Source: SM23-32 sp964434535
GTDB lineage: Bacteria > Planctomycetota > Brocadiia > SM23-32
DNA: 64,000 nucleotides
Reading direction: 5' to 3'
Assembly: GCA_964434535.1 (NCBI GenBank)
Contig: CAYSWA010000001.1
Coordinates: forward strand, 1 to 64,000
The notes beneath the pieces were generated by a model. That model had not been told where the DNA came from, ran no database searches, and saw nothing but the letters and a program-made list of their open reading frames with translations. Positions 41,756 to 50,401 of the stretch are shown in pieces. Made by a program: the position numbers and the translations under genes. Positions within the stretch are counted from its first letter, which is position 1. Each line of letters begins with the position of its first letter.

Positions 41756-44700
41756 TCAGCGCGCGGCGCCGGCGGGCAGCGCGATAACCCCCTCGCCCGA
41801 GCCGAGCAGGACGTGCCCCCCGGCCAGGAGCATCGGCACCGGGCGCAGGCCCCAGCGCCCCGGAGGCTCGACCCTGAATGCTTCCTGCCCCGTCCGCCTG
41901 TCGAGCCCGATCACGAGGCAGCGCCCCTGCGTGGCGCCCCGCAGCAGATAGAGCTCCCCCGCACGCACCGGCGGCCCGACTACCCATTCGCCCTCGCCGG
42001 GCCAGCGCCACGTCCAGAGCGCAGCGCCGCCGGGCCCGTCAAGCGCCCGTAGCGTGAAGCCCGATCCCCGTGCGTGGAACTCGGGGCCGTAGGGCGCGGG
42101 CGTGACCGGCCGCTCGCCCTCCAGCAGCAGCAGCGCTCGGCCGTCGCTGCGGCCGGCCCAGGCGATCTCGGGCTCGGCCGGCCCGGCCAGCTCGACCGGC
42201 TCCCCGTCGCCGCTGAGCGGAAGAGCCAACGTCCGTCCGTCGAGCGTCCTGGCGATCGCCAGCGCATCGTCCGCGTAGACCAGGTCCCGCAGGCCGCCCG
42301 CCACAAGGCGCCGTGAGACGATCTCCATACGGCGCAGGTCGAGGACGGTCAGCCCGTCGTAATCGCAGAGGACGAGGCGCCCGGAGGGCGTGGCCCGCAT
42401 CGCCAGGACGAACGGCGCGCGGGGAAAGCGCCACTCGGCCATGAGGAGGCCGCTGGCCGGGTCGTAGACCTCCAGCGCCGCCCGCTCGTGGCGGGCCAGG
42501 CAGACGCGGTCCGAGAGCGCCATCAGCGCCCCGCGCAGCTCTGTCGGCTCGGTCGGCCTGCGCGCGACCAGGACGGTGCCGTCCACCGGATCGAGGGCGG
42601 TAAGGGCGCCGTCCCGGCGCATGTGGCAGGCGGCGAGCGGGCTGAAGGCCGTCCCGCCGAACTGCACCAGTCGGGCGTCGGGTTCCGGCGGCGGGTAGGG
42701 CAGTCCATGCCGGGCGCGGCGGATGATCTCCATCCGGTCTACGGGCGTGCGCCTCACCGTCGAGGTCGCCGCGTAGTCGAACCGGTCCTGATAGAGCGTA
42801 GTGCCGGAGGCGGGGTCGAGCCCGACGACGGCCGTGGCCAGCGCGACGGCAAGTGCCGGAGCGCCCGCCCCGTAGGACGGGTGGCCGGGCACGACCGGGC
42901 TCGGCCGGAGGGCCGGCACGAAGTGCGGCGTGCGCTTCGGCTCGAGTTGGGGGGGCGCCTCGAAGGACCACTCCTGCCGCCCCGTCGCCGCGTCCAGGCA
43001 ATGCAGGCGGTCCTCGCGCAGGACGAGCGCCTTACCCTCGGCCGGGGGCAGGACCGGTCCGTCGGGCAGCATCAGCAGGCCCGGCGCGGTCCAGGCCGGC
43101 ATCGGTGCCGGCCGCCCGTCCAACCCGGCGGGCGGCAGCTCGCCGGTGAGGGCGCGGGCGTAAGCCGTCGCCCCGCCGCCGAGCAGCCGGTGCAGGCCGG
43201 CGGCGGCGGGTTCGTTCCTTCCTCCCTCCGCCAGCACCTGGGCGTAGGCCCGGCGCGCGGCGCCCCCGTCGCCGGCCTCCTCGCGGAGGCGCCCCAGGGC
43301 GAGAAGCGCCGCCCGCCGGCCCTCGGGGAAGGGCGCCCGGGCCGCGAGCCGCTCCAGCCGCGCGACGTCGCCCGCCGCCTCGGCGATGAGCCTCTGCATT
43401 CCTTCGCGCCAGGCTGCCCGGAGGGCCTCCTCGCGCGCTGCCTCGCGCACAGTCCGCGCGAGCTGCGTCCAGAGGCTGGCCGTCCCGTGCTCGGCCGGCG
43501 CGTGCAGATCGCCCCATCGCTCGCAGAGCTCGGCGTAGGCGAGCGCTGCGAGCGATGGATCCGGGCCGCTCAGCGCCCGGTACAGGCGGGCCTTCGCCGA
43601 CTCGACCGCATGGGCCGGATCGGCTCCTTCCGGTGCTCCGTCCAGGTCGGCCGCCGCCCCTTCCAGGTCGCCGCTCCAGGCCCGCAGGACGCCCCGGCGC
43701 AGCACGGAGAGCGGCGCGCCGCCCGTCGCCTCGACCTCGGCGTCCGCCGGCGCGAGGGCCTCCTGCGCCGGCACGCAGGCGGTGAATCGCTCGGGCGAGC
43801 CCACGATGAGGGCATCATGGGTCACCAGCAGGTTGCCGACGGTCTCGGTGCCCGGCGGCCAGCGGAGCAGAGGGGCTTCGGCACCGCTGCGCCGATCGAA
43901 GCGGCGCAGGCCGTCCTGCTCGGGCAGGTAGACGTGCTGCGCGCCGATCGCGCCGATACCGCGCCAGAGCGCCTCGCCGCCGCCCCGCCATACGGCCTCG
44001 CCCGTCGCCGCGTCCAGGCACGTGAGGCCGCGGGCCTGCACGTAGACGCGTCCTTCACGGATGCCGAGCAGGGCGACGCCATGCGGGAAGGTTGCCTTCC
44101 AGCGCATCCGCCCGCTGCGCAGGTCGATGGCGAGCAGGTCCCGCCCGTCGGTGGGCGCGAGCAGGCAGAGCTCGTCCTCCACGATGGGGCGGCACGCCGC
44201 CCAGGGCCCGGTCGGCACGCTGAGGGCCTGGCCGAGGCGTGCGAGCTCGACCTCCGCCCGCTCGTAGGGAGCCGCCCAGAGCGTCGAGCCGGCGTGCGCG
44301 TCGAGCCCGTAGAGCACGCCCTGGCCGGTGGGGAAGACGACGGTGCCGTCCGCCACAGCGGGTGGCGCCGCGTCGTAGAGGAAGAACTCCATGGCGTAGC
44401 GGGTCACCTCCTGGCGGGCGGCGAGCATGCCGAGCGGCGCATCCCAGAGCAGCTCGCCGTCGGCGGCCCGCAGGCAGAGCGCGCGCAGCTCGCCCTGCCG
44501 GGCGGCCAGGACGTAAGCCCTGCCGCCCGAGAGCGCGGGGGCGGTGAAGAACCAGCACCGGCGCAGGGGCTCGGGGCCGTGCCGCCCGCCGCCGACGCGC
44601 CAGATGACGCGCCCGGTGGCGGCATCGTAACAGCGCAGCTCGTTGGTCAGCAGCAGCTCCTCGGGCCTCGCCTCCCATAGCTGGAGGGGCAGCTCGATCC

Positions 44701-45802
44701 TGAGCGGATGCACGCAGACGGCGAAGAGCCGCCCGTCGGCGGCGGAGAGGGTGGCGAGGCCGCTGTTGTCGTAAACGCGCCAGTGGTGCAGGTCGCCGAC
44801 GGGCAGGTGCTCCAGCAGGTAGTCTTTGCCGCGCCAGGGGTCGCCGGACAGGACGCCGGCCAGCTCCACCGGCGCCTCCGGCGGGGGCGAGGCCCAGAGC
44901 GGGCGCAGGGTCTTCCGGTCGACGGCGACGATGGCGCCGTCCCGTTTGAGGAAGATGCGCCCGCCGGCGGCGATCGGGCGGGTGGAGGGGACGCTCGCGC
45001 AGAGGGGCTCGACGCGGCCGGACCAGGGCAGATCGACGACCCGCGGCATGAGCACCTGCGGCGCGAAGGCGCCCGGCGCGGCTGGGGGCGGCGGCGCGGA
45101 GGTCAGCACGTTCCGCAAGAACTCGTCCACGGGCATCCGCGTGCCGCCCACGGTCAGGGCCTGCGTCCCCGAGCCGGCCAGCGAACGGGCCAGGGCGCGC
45201 GCCTCGTCGAGGCGGCCGAGCCGGGCCAGGCAGACCAGCTTCTTGGCGGCAAGGGCACCGCTGAGCGCAGGCTCGGCGACGTTCCGTTCGGCGCGCCCGA
45301 GCGTGAGCAGGGCCGCCCCGAACTCGCCCCGGTCCATCAGAAGCGAGGCGGCCGCGCTCGCCGCGCGGGGGCCGCTGGCCGTGTGGCGGTAGCGCGCGGC
45401 GACCTCCCGCAGGAGCGCGAGCGAGCGCTCGGCGGCGCCCCGTTCGTAAGCCCTGCGGGCGAGCGGGCCGTAGAGCAGCTCGTAGGTGCCCCGCGCCCGC
45501 TCGGGCAGCGCGGCGAGGCGGGCGTTGACGGCGCGGCGCGCGGGGACGAGCACCCCTGCGTCGCGCACGAGCCCGCCCCGGTCCTCGTCGAGCAACTGCT
45601 GGAGCAGCGGCAGCGCCTCGGCCCACTGCTCTCGCGCGATGAGCCGCTCGGCGGCCTCGATCTGCGCCCGCGCGTCGGGCGCTTCGGGCACGACCAGGGG
45701 GGCGGCGGACGCACCCAGGGCGGCGCCGGCGCAGGTCAGGACGGCCGCCAGGGCGCCGATCCGGCGGACGTGTGCACGGACGCTGGCGCGCGCAGGCTCC
45801 AT
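41756..45802 (-). CDS. Giant exported PQQ-propeller protein with TPR segments
   Basis: 1348 residues. A hydrophobic N-terminal signal segment (about 14-32, ALAAVLTCAGAALGA) precedes TPR-like helices (40-210), a first PQQ-type beta-propeller (about 230-700) with blades such as IVAVDRKTLRPLWASP and LLAIDLRSGRMRWKATFP, a second helical segment (about 720-900), and a second propeller (930-1340) with LHCLDAATGRQEWSFEAPP and LVIGLDRRTGQEAFRV. There is no quinoprotein catalytic signature, so it may scaffold or bind rather than oxidise. The ATG at 45802 fits the -10 box at 45815-45810; an ATG at 45811 would lie inside the promoter. Function unknown. Confidence 0.88.
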   Translation of the reverse strand: MEPARASVRAHVRRIGALAAVLTCAGAALGASAAPLVVPEAPDARAQIEAAERLIAREQWAEALPLLQQLLDEDRGGLVRDAGVLVPARRAVNARLAALPERARGTYELLYGPLARRAYERGAAERSLALLREVAARYRHTASGPRAASAAASLLMDRGEFGAALLTLGRAERNVAEPALSGALAAKKLVCLARLGRLDEARALARSLAGSGTQALTVGGTRMPVDEFLRNVLTSAPPPPAAPGAFAPQVLMPRVVDLPWSGRVEPLCASVPSTRPIAAGGRIFLKRDGAIVAVDRKTLRPLWASPPPEAPVELAGVLSGDPWRGKDYLLEHLPVGDLHHWRVYDNSGLATLSAADGRLFAVCVHPLRIELPLQLWEARPEELLLTNELRCYDAATGRVIWRVGGGRHGPEPLRRCWFFTAPALSGGRAYVLAARQGELRALCLRAADGELLWDAPLGMLAARQEVTRYAMEFFLYDAAPPAVADGTVVFPTGQGVLYGLDAHAGSTLWAAPYERAEVELARLGQALSVPTGPWAACRPIVEDELCLLAPTDGRDLLAIDLRSGRMRWKATFPHGVALLGIREGRVYVQARGLTCLDAATGEAVWRGGGEALWRGIGAIGAQHVYLPEQDGLRRFDRRSGAEAPLLRWPPGTETVGNLLVTHDALIVGSPERFTACVPAQEALAPADAEVEATGGAPLSVLRRGVLRAWSGDLEGAAADLDGAPEGADPAHAVESAKARLYRALSGPDPSLAALAYAELCERWGDLHAPAEHGTASLWTQLARTVREAAREEALRAAWREGMQRLIAEAAGDVARLERLAARAPFPEGRRAALLALGRLREEAGDGGAARRAYAQVLAEGGRNEPAAAGLHRLLGGGATAYARALTGELPPAGLDGRPAPMPAWTAPGLLMLPDGPVLPPAEGKALVLREDRLHCLDAATGRQEWSFEAPPQLEPKRTPHFVPALRPSPVVPGHPSYGAGAPALAVALATAVVGLDPASGTTLYQDRFDYAATSTVRRTPVDRMEIIRRARHGLPYPPPEPDARLVQFGGTAFSPLAACHMRRDGALTALDPVDGTVLVARRPTEPTELRGALMALSDRVCLARHERAALEVYDPASGLLMAEWRFPRAPFVLAMRATPSGRLVLCDYDGLTVLDLRRMEIVSRRLVAGGLRDLVYADDALAIARTLDGRTLALPLSGDGEPVELAGPAEPEIAWAGRSDGRALLLLEGERPVTPAPYGPEFHARGSGFTLRALDGPGGAALWTWRWPGEGEWVVGPPVRAGELYLLRGATQGRCLVIGLDRRTGQEAFRVEPPGRWGLRPVPMLLAGGHVLLGSGEGVIALPAGAAR

Positions 45803-45809
45803 GCCAAGC

Positions 45810-45838
45810 ATTCTACAGGCAGGGGCGCTGCCGGCCAA
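45810..45838 (-). promoter_or_regulatory. Promoter of the PQQ-propeller gene (predicts a leaderless message)
   Basis: Minus strand TTGGCC (45838-45833), 17-bp spacer, TAGAAT (45815-45810). Predicted start near 45803, adjoining the ATG at 45802; no Shine-Dalgarno is present. Confidence 0.5.
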
Positions 45839-45881
45839 TGGGCGGCCAGCGCCGGCGGCGGCGCCCGTGAAGCGCCTGTTC

Positions 45882-45910
45882 TTGACGCTTACGAGGCCCA
45901 CGGTTACGAT
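45882..45910 (+). promoter_or_regulatory. Promoter of the HNH-repeat gene
   Basis: TTGACG (45882-45887), 17-bp spacer, TACGAT (45905-45910); predicted start near 45917, giving a 99-nt leader with a strong hairpin. Confidence 0.6.
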
Positions 45911-45969
45911 GGAAATAACAGTGAAGCTGCGGCCCCGGCCGGCCGTGTTGGCGGGCGGGCCGCAGGCCG

Positions 45970-45997
45970 CGCAGGGGGGCCTGCATGCGCCCCTGCG
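45970..45997 (+). promoter_or_regulatory. Leader hairpin before the HNH-repeat gene
   Basis: CGCAGGGG (45970-45977) pairs with CCCCTGCG (45990-45997) around a 12-nt loop that itself can pair GCAGG with CCTGC alternatives. It ends five bases before the ribosome site AGGGGGAA (46003-46010), so it could affect translation or transcription. No T-tract follows. Confidence 0.5.
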
Positions 45998-46015
45998 ATT
46001 TCAGGGGGAACGGCA

Positions 46016-46798
46016 ATGGCCGCAGGACGGTCGGGTTCCGGATGGAACAAACAGAAGATTGTCCGTCGCATTCAGGCGCTGCATGAGAAGGGGGAGGACC
46101 TCTCGTACAATCGAATGGCGCGCCGCCGCCAGGGCCTGCTGGCCGCCGCCAACTACCACTTCGGCAGTTGGGGCAAGGCGGTCGAGGCAGCCGGGCTGGA
46201 CTACGCCGGCGAGGTGCGCAAGATCCCGAAGTGGACCTCCGAGAAGATCCTGGAGTCCATCAAGGCCGCCTACGAGGCGGGCGAGGACCTCTCGTGGACG
46301 AGCGTTACGAAGGACAAGCGCTTCTCGGCGCTCGCCTACGCGGCGATCCGCGACAACCAGTTCGGCAGTTGGGACGCGGCGCTGGAGGCGGCGGGCATTG
46401 ACCCGGGCGGCGTGCGGCGCTACGAGTCCTGGAGCGAGGAGAAGATCATCCGCCGCATCAAGGAGCGCAAGCGGCACGGCCGGCCGCTGAACTCCAAGGC
46501 GATGCAGGATGAGGACTCGAAGCTCTTCAACGCCGCGCTGAACTACTTCGGCGGCTGGGACAAGGCGCTGGAGGCGGCCGGCATCGCGCCGGAGGAAGTC
46601 TACAAGAGGCGCCGCTGGAGCACCGACCTGATCAAGAAGGAGATCAAGGCGCTCCACGAGCAGGGAGTGGACCTGGCCGCGCCGAACATGCGGCGCAGCT
46701 ACTCCTCGCTGCACAGCGCCGCCTGCAAGTACTTCGGCACGTGGACGGCCGCGCGGGAGGCCTGCGGGATCACGAAGAACTACCACCGCAAGAAATGA
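46016..46798 (+). CDS. Protein of four homing-endonuclease-associated (HNH_repeat-like) units
   Basis: 260 basic residues consisting almost entirely of four tandem units of about 63 residues. Each starts with a Trp (W10, W73, W139, W201), a helix of type EKIxxxIKxxxExG, a D-L-S/N stretch, and ends FGSW/FGGW/FGTW (W52, W119, W181, W243) followed by xxALEAAGI. This matches the repeat that accompanies HNH homing nucleases and is thought to bind DNA. No nuclease domain is attached. ATG at 46016 with AGGGGGAA upstream; its own promoter and a leader hairpin. Probably a DNA- or RNA-binding protein of unknown role. Confidence 0.8.
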   Translation: MAAGRSGSGWNKQKIVRRIQALHEKGEDLSYNRMARRRQGLLAAANYHFGSWGKAVEAAGLDYAGEVRKIPKWTSEKILESIKAAYEAGEDLSWTSVTKDKRFSALAYAAIRDNQFGSWDAALEAAGIDPGGVRRYESWSEEKIIRRIKERKRHGRPLNSKAMQDEDSKLFNAALNYFGGWDKALEAAGIAPEEVYKRRRWSTDLIKKEIKALHEQGVDLAAPNMRRSYSSLHSAACKYFGTWTAAREACGITKNYHRKK

Positions 46799-46817
46799 TC
46801 CGCCGGCGCTGCCGCGC

Positions 46818-47531
46818 TCAGCCCCACTTGAGCGAGACGAGTCCGTCGGGGACGAACTCATCGGTCAGCCGGTTGGTCAGCTCCTCGAAGTCGACCGGCA
46901 CGGGGTGGTGTAGCTCCAGGCGGTAGCGCTGCTCCTGGCGCTCCCAGTCCACCATGCAGTGGTGAACGTGCAGCCCGCAATCGCTGAGCACCTCGCGGAG
47001 CGCCTCGGCCCGTCGGCCGCTGCCCACGAAGCGTAGCGTCAGCATGGAGAGGCGCTGCTTGACCTGCATGCGGGCCTCCCACCGGGCCAGCTCGTAGAGG
47101 GCGAACATGGCCACCGCGAAGGTGAAGACGGCCACCACGATGTAGCCACAGCCCACGGCGAGGCCGATGGCGGCGGTCACCCAGACGCAGGCGGCGGTGG
47201 TCAACCCCCGGATGCGCCGGCCCAGCACGATGATGGCGCCGGCGCCGAGGAAGCCGAGCCCGCTGAGCACGTGCCCCGCGATGCGCCCCGGGTCGGCCCG
47301 GACGATGCCCTCGGAGGTATAGCCCACGAACGTGGTGGGCAGGTAGAGCGAGATGAGCATGATCAGGGCGCAGCCGATGCAGAGCAGCATGTGCGTGCGC
47401 AGGCCCGCCGCGCGGCCGTGCAGCTCGCGCTCCCAGCCCATGCCCGCGCCGAGCAGGGCGGCGATGGTGATGCGCAGGATGCCCTCCCAGTCGACCGGGC
47501 CGAGCAGATCGCTGAGCACGTCGAACGCCAT
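46818..47531 (-). CDS. MgtC/SapB-family membrane protein
   Basis: 237 residues. Four to five N-terminal helices with the family motifs ERELHGRAAGLRTHMLL, LSGLGFLGAGAII, RRIRGLTTAACVWVTAAIGL and a cytoplasmic C-terminal ACT-like domain (about 155-237). MgtC proteins affect magnesium homeostasis and, in pathogens, survival in host cells; many environmental members have no defined role. The conserved Arg/Asp pattern of the membrane part is intact. Start ATG at 47531 with GGGGGGAGGAA upstream. Divergent from ctpA. Confidence 0.93.
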   Translation of the reverse strand: MAFDVLSDLLGPVDWEGILRITIAALLGAGMGWERELHGRAAGLRTHMLLCIGCALIMLISLYLPTTFVGYTSEGIVRADPGRIAGHVLSGLGFLGAGAIIVLGRRIRGLTTAACVWVTAAIGLAVGCGYIVVAVFTFAVAMFALYELARWEARMQVKQRLSMLTLRFVGSGRRAEALREVLSDCGLHVHHCMVDWERQEQRYRLELHHPVPVDFEELTNRLTDEFVPDGLVSLKWG

Positions 47532-47564
47532 CGAATGACGATTCCTCCCCCCGAGAAGGTGCCC

Positions 47565-47570
47565 ATTATA
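47565..47570 (-). promoter_or_regulatory. -10 box of the mgtC-family gene
   Basis: TATAAT on the minus strand; the -35 position holds only TGGCGC. Predicted start near 47558, 27 nt before the ATG. Confidence 0.4.
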
Positions 47571-47616
47571 GGAGCGAGGCGGCGGCGGCGCCAGCGCGCG
47601 GGGGACGGCGCGACGT

Positions 47617-47646
47617 TTGCCCGCCCGAGAGGCCGTCTGGTAGAAT
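47617..47646 (+). promoter_or_regulatory. Promoter of ctpA-pyk-opp
   Basis: TTGCCC (47617-47622), 18-bp spacer, TAGAAT (47641-47646); predicted start near 47653. Confidence 0.5.
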
Positions 47647-47699
47647 CGCCGGGGCGCCCCCGGCGAGGCCGCGCGCCGATCCCACTGCGCAGGCAGGCG

Positions 47700-48944
47700 A
47701 TGAGCGACCAGCCCGACAGCCCGAACGCCCGGCAGTACGACTACCTGCCCTACCTGACGTGGACGCTGCTCGGCCTGCTCGCCGTCTGGGCCCTGGCCTG
47801 GTTCCTGTTCTACCGGCCGACGAGCGAAGAGCGCCTCCAGGTCGCCTCCCTTGCCCGGGCGCTCGAAACGCTCGAGAACCGCTACGTCGAGGACGTGGAG
47901 CGCTCCCGCCTCTATCGCGCCGCCATGGAGGGCATGGTCGGCGCCCTAAAGGACCGCTACGCCGCCTACCTCTCGCCGGACGCCACCCGGCGGGTCGATG
48001 AGCAGACCAGGGGCGAGTTCGGCGGCATCGGCGTGGTGCTCTCCATGGCGGCCGACCGCCCGCTCGTGGAGGAGGCCATGGAGGACGGGCCGGCGGCCCG
48101 CGCCGGCGTGAAGGCCGGCGACGTGATCACCCACATCGAGGGCGAACCGGTCGAGGACCTGCCGCTCCAGGACGTCGTCACCAGGGTGCGCGGCGAGATC
48201 GGCAGCGAGGTCGAGCTGACCTTCTATCGCGAGACGACCGACGAGAGCCTCACCTTCAGCATCGCGCGCGACGTCATCCGCGTTCCGAACGTGCGCTGGG
48301 AGATGGCGCAGGGGGGCATCGGCCTGCTGCGTCTCGCCTCCTTTGACCGCCGCTGCGCCGAGGAGACCCGGGAGGCGCTCGGGCAGATGAAGGAAGAGGG
48401 CCTGCGGGCGCTGATCATCGACCTGCGCGGCAACAGCGGGGGGCTGGTGCACCAGGCCGCGATCGTCTGTGACATGTTCCTTCGGGACGGCCTGATCCTG
48501 ACGCTGGCCGGGGAGAACGTCTCCTCAGAGCCTGCGCAGAAGGCCGAACCGGGGACGCTGGTGCCGCCCGAGATGCCGATCGTCTGCCTGGTCGACCGCT
48601 GGACGGCGAGCGCCTCGGAGATACTGGCCGGCGCGCTCCAGGCCCACGATCGGGCCGCCGTGGTCGGCACGCGCACCGTGGGCAAGGGCTCGGTGACCAG
48701 CGTGGTCGGGCTGCCGGACGATTCGAGCATCGTCTTCACCGTGGCCCGCTACGAGCTGGCCGGCGGCAAGCTGATCGAGGGCAACGGGGTGGAGCCGGAC
48801 GTGACCGCCGGCGAGCTGCCCTCGCCGCCCGAGGGCCTGGCGCCGGAGGAGCGGCGCGGGTGGCTCCTGGAGCAGCAGACCGTCGCGCGCCGGGAGCAGA
48901 TGGACGCCGCCCTGGAGCTGCTCAAGGAGAAGCTCGGCGAGTGA
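47700..48944 (+). CDS. ctpA: Carboxy-terminal processing protease (S41)
   Basis: 414 residues. One N-terminal membrane helix (about 18-38), a PDZ domain (about 105-190, GIGVVLSMAADRPLVEEAMEDGPA in pieces, AGVKAGDVITHIEGEPV), and the S41 catalytic core. The Ser/Lys dyad is S304 (WTASASEILAG) and K329 (GTRTVGKGSV), 25 residues apart as in plant D1 protease. LIIDLRGNSGG is the oxyanion region. Periplasmic protease that trims or degrades envelope proteins. First gene of the ctpA-pyk-opp run, followed by pyk after 10 bp. Confidence 0.95.
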   Translation: MSDQPDSPNARQYDYLPYLTWTLLGLLAVWALAWFLFYRPTSEERLQVASLARALETLENRYVEDVERSRLYRAAMEGMVGALKDRYAAYLSPDATRRVDEQTRGEFGGIGVVLSMAADRPLVEEAMEDGPAARAGVKAGDVITHIEGEPVEDLPLQDVVTRVRGEIGSEVELTFYRETTDESLTFSIARDVIRVPNVRWEMAQGGIGLLRLASFDRRCAEETREALGQMKEEGLRALIIDLRGNSGGLVHQAAIVCDMFLRDGLILTLAGENVSSEPAQKAEPGTLVPPEMPIVCLVDRWTASASEILAGALQAHDRAAVVGTRTVGKGSVTSVVGLPDDSSIVFTVARYELAGGKLIEGNGVEPDVTAGELPSPPEGLAPEERRGWLLEQQTVARREQMDAALELLKEKLGE

Positions 48945-48954
48945 GGAACGCGCC

Positions 48955-50382
48955 ATGAGCTGCACGCGCACGAAGATCGTGGCCACGATCGGACCGGCCA
49001 GCGGCAACCCGCAGACGGTGCGGGAGCTGGTCGGCGCCGGCGTCGACGTGTTCCGGCTCAACTTCTCCCACGGGAACCACGCCGAGCACGCCCGCTACGT
49101 CGAGATGATCCGCGCCGCCGCGCGAGACGCCGACGAGCCCGTGGCCATCATGCAGGACCTGCAGGGGCCCCGCATCCGGACCGGCCGGCTGGCCAAAGGG
49201 GGCGAGGTGGAGCTGGCCGAGGGCGCCGAGGTGACGCTGCGTCACGGGGACTTCGCCGGCGACGCGCAGAGCGTCGCCGTCAGCTACGAGCACTTCGCCG
49301 AGGACGTGAAGCCGGGGGACACGGTGCTGCTGGCGGATGGGCTGGTTGAGTTGAAGGTGCTATCGGCGGGGGCCGACGGCGCGCGCTGTCGCGTGGAGGT
49401 CGGCGGCCGGCTCGGCGAGAACAAGGGGATCAACCTCCCGGGGGTGGCGCTGAGCATCGCCGCGCCGACCGAGAAGGACCTGGAGGACCTCGCCTTCGGG
49501 CTGGAGCAGGGCGTGGACTTCGTGGCGCTCAGTTTCGTGCGCTCGGCGCAGGACGTGCGCCGGCTCAAGGAGGAGCTGGCCCGCCACGGCGAGGCGGCGG
49601 CCGGCGTCCCCGTGATCGCCAAGATCGAGAAGCCCGAGGCGGTGCAGGACCTGCGGGCCGTCCTCGAGGCCTCCGACGGCGCCATGGTCGCCCGGGGCGA
49701 CCTGGGCATCGAGATGGCGACCGAGGCCGTCCCGGCCGTGCAGAAGCAGATCATCCGCATGGCGAACCGGCTCGGCATGCCGGTCATCACCGCCACGCAG
49801 ATGCTGGAGTCCATGATCTGCTCGCCCCGGCCCACGCGCGCGGAGGCGAGCGACGTGGCGAACGCGATCCTGGACGGCACGGACGCGGTGATGCTGAGCG
49901 GCGAGACCTCGGTGGGGCGCTACCCCGTGCAGGCGGTGCGGATCATGGACCGCATCGCGCAGCACATCGAAGGCATCCGTGCGCAGGAGGCGACGGCGCC
50001 GGAGCTGGAGCTGGAGGGCGCCCCACGCGAGCGGGCGCTGGCGGAGGCGGCCTGCGAGATCGCCCGCAGCCTCGGCGCGGCGGGCGTCGTCGCCTTCACC
50101 CTGACCGGCAGCACGGCGCGCTACATATCGCAGCGACGCCCGCAGGCGCCGATCTACGCCCTGACCCCTGAGGAGGCCACCTACCGGCGGCTCGCGCTGG
50201 TCTGGGGCGTGCGGGCGGTGCGGGTCGACGTCTTCCAGAGCACCGACCAGATGATCGAGCAGGCGCAGGAGCGGCTGCTGGACCTGGGGCTGGTCTCGCG
50301 GGGGGAGACGGTGGTCACCGTGGCCGGCGATTCGCCCAAGACGCCCGGCGGCACCGACATGCTGAAGATACAGACGCTCTGA
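48955..50382 (+). CDS. pyk: Pyruvate kinase
   Basis: Converts phosphoenolpyruvate and ADP to pyruvate and ATP. 475 residues: N-terminal TIM barrel with TKIVATIGPAS, FRLNFSHG, DLQGPRIRTG, IAKIEKPEA and DGAMVARGDLGIE, and MLESMICSPRPTRAEASDVANAI (in pieces), a B domain (70-165) and a C domain. The C-terminus carries the usual phosphohistidine-free end. A GTGAGGAA ribosome site precedes the ATG at 48955. Placement between ctpA and the peptide-transporter genes is unusual; spacing of 10 and 19 bp suggests one transcript. Confidence 0.97.
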   Translation: MSCTRTKIVATIGPASGNPQTVRELVGAGVDVFRLNFSHGNHAEHARYVEMIRAAARDADEPVAIMQDLQGPRIRTGRLAKGGEVELAEGAEVTLRHGDFAGDAQSVAVSYEHFAEDVKPGDTVLLADGLVELKVLSAGADGARCRVEVGGRLGENKGINLPGVALSIAAPTEKDLEDLAFGLEQGVDFVALSFVRSAQDVRRLKEELARHGEAAAGVPVIAKIEKPEAVQDLRAVLEASDGAMVARGDLGIEMATEAVPAVQKQIIRMANRLGMPVITATQMLESMICSPRPTRAEASDVANAILDGTDAVMLSGETSVGRYPVQAVRIMDRIAQHIEGIRAQEATAPELELEGAPRERALAEAACEIARSLGAAGVVAFTLTGSTARYISQRRPQAPIYALTPEEATYRRLALVWGVRAVRVDVFQSTDQMIEQAQERLLDLGLVSRGETVVTVAGDSPKTPGGTDMLKIQTL

Positions 50383-50401
50383 GCGCGGCGGGAGGGCAGC
50401 G

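Noticed and set aside
44708..46015. Extended upstream frame of the HNH-repeat protein
   Set aside because: Antisense to the PQQ-propeller gene; the promoter, leader and ribosome site point to the ATG at 46016.
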